7,459 nt of DNA from contig JANYGR010000465.1 in the NCBI GenBank assembly GCA_025359355.1, positions 1 through 7,459 of the forward strand, read 5' to 3'. The translations under genes were made by a program, and so were the position numbers. The stretch's first letter is position 1. Each line of letters opens with the position of its first letter. The notes below the pieces were generated by a model. It had not been told where the DNA came from. It ran no database searches and saw only the letters and a list, made by a program, of their open reading frames with translations. Below, one piece after another: positions 6,809-7,459 of the stretch. This DNA comes from Bacteroidota bacterium (GTDB lineage: Bacteria; Bacteroidota; Bacteroidia; B-17B0; Aurantibacillaceae).

Positions 6809-7459
6809 TTATTTACTTAAAATAACTTTTTTAGTTATAATTTGGTTGTTAGAATTCAATTTCACGAAATAAGAACCGTTAGATAAATTTGATAAATCAA
6901 CTGTGTTATTCCCTTTTAATAAATTACTAAATAATACTTTTTCACCAATAACATTAAATATTTCAATAGTAGAGTTAGCTTCTAAATTATTAATATTTAA
7001 CGTTCCATTAGTAGGATTTGGATATAAGGAAACTAAATCATTTAATGAATTGTTTTTTATAGCAGAAGCCCCCGAAACTTTAGAAATCATTATATCATCG
7101 AAACGCACATTGATTTGACTAGATACAGTATTAGTGATAATACCACCACCTATTAATGCAAAATAACGTGTTCCTGTAGTTGTAGCAACAAAATTAATTG
7201 AATCTTTTGTCCATGCAGCAGCTTGAGCGTTAGCAACGATTGGTTTATTTGCCATTAGCACAGTTGTCATTCCAGCAGCATCTTGAGTTAAGCCAGTTGC
7301 AACTCCATATTGACCATTAATTGTTAAAGTGCCAGATGTATTTGATTTTACCCAAAAAGAAATTTTATACGTTTCTCCAGAAGTAACATCAGTACAAGGT
7401 AATACATTATAAGCAACATAAGTGTTAGTTGGGGTACCAGCAGGTATTGTTAAAAATAA
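6809..7459 (-). CDS. C-terminal part of a secreted protein with T9SS type A sorting domain (5' end outside window)
   Basis: The frame is open from the right edge to TAA at 6809-6811, giving 216 residues. An internal ATG at 7270 is not taken as the start, because the coding frame and domain continue upstream of it. Residues 1-130 are beta-rich (YKISFWVKSNTSG near 33-45, TGTRYFALIGGG, INVRFDDIMISK) and resemble the jelly-roll carbohydrate-binding modules common in Bacteroidota secreted proteins. From about residue 143 comes a T9SS type A sorting domain: LYPNPTNGTLNI, IEIFNVIGEKV, VDLSNLSNGSYFVKL and the basic end KKVILSK. Such tails direct export through the outer membrane by the Por secretion system and are usually removed, with the protein released or anchored to A-LPS. 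The enzymatic or adhesive part lies outside the window, so substrate is unknown. Confidence 0.9.
   Translation of the reverse strand, partial: LFLTIPAGTPTNTYVAYNVLPCTDVTSGETYKISFWVKSNTSGTLTINGQYGVATGLTQDAAGMTTVLMANKPIVANAQAAAWTKDSINFVATTTGTRYFALIGGGIITNTVSSQINVRFDDIMISKVSGASAIKNNSLNDLVSLYPNPTNGTLNINNLEANSTIEIFNVIGEKVLFSNLLKGNNTVDLSNLSNGSYFVKLNSNNQIITKKVILSK

Noticed and set aside
6903..7118. Plus-strand open frame of 71 codons
   Set aside because: It is antisense to the T9SS sorting domain, whose family motifs are clear on the minus strand.
6809..7270. A complete 153-residue gene starting at the ATG at 7270
   Set aside because: The frame continues open upstream to the window edge and encodes recognisable beta-domain sequence, so this ATG is an internal methionine.

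Overview
The window looks like a piece of chromosome from an AT-rich member of the Bacteroidota. Three things support this: a type IX secretion system (T9SS) C-terminal sorting domain at the end of one gene, a TPR / PD40 / carboxypeptidase-regulatory-like domain order at the start of the other, and a TAnnTTTG-type promoter element with no Shine-Dalgarno sequence. The genus cannot be told from this window.

Both genes lie on the minus strand and both run off the window. Reading in the direction of transcription, the right edge (7459 to 6809) holds the last 216 codons of a secreted protein. It has a beta-rich, carbohydrate-binding-module-like domain followed by a T9SS type A sorting tail. A GC-rich hairpin at 6761-6788 ends that transcript. 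The intergenic gap (6600-6808) also holds a candidate promoter for the next gene.

From 6599 to 1 there is one uninterrupted giant reading frame of 2199 complete codons with no stop inside the window. Its N-terminal 420 residues (signal peptide, TPR-like helices, PD40 propeller blades, CRD-like beta domain) match the front of PorE/OmpA-family envelope proteins. The peptidoglycan-binding OmpA domain expected next is not there. In its place is about 1500 residues of coiled coil and helical modules separated by Asn/Thr-rich linkers, then at least two SPOR-like domains at the visible C-terminal end. Internal duplication is extensive: an 86-residue coiled-coil repeat (period 104 codons), a helical module of about 340 residues present twice (offset 456-462 codons), a 42-bp direct repeat in one linker, and a 93-codon Asn-rich tract with a 39-bp repeat.

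The simplest working picture is inference: a very long periplasmic protein with a sensor or scaffold head at one end and a peptidoglycan-binding SPOR tail at the other, beside a T9SS cargo gene. The neighbouring genes are separated by a terminator, so co-transcription is not suggested. Apart from the 209-bp intergenic gap there is no non-coding stretch, and I see no RNA gene, mobile element or CRISPR array.
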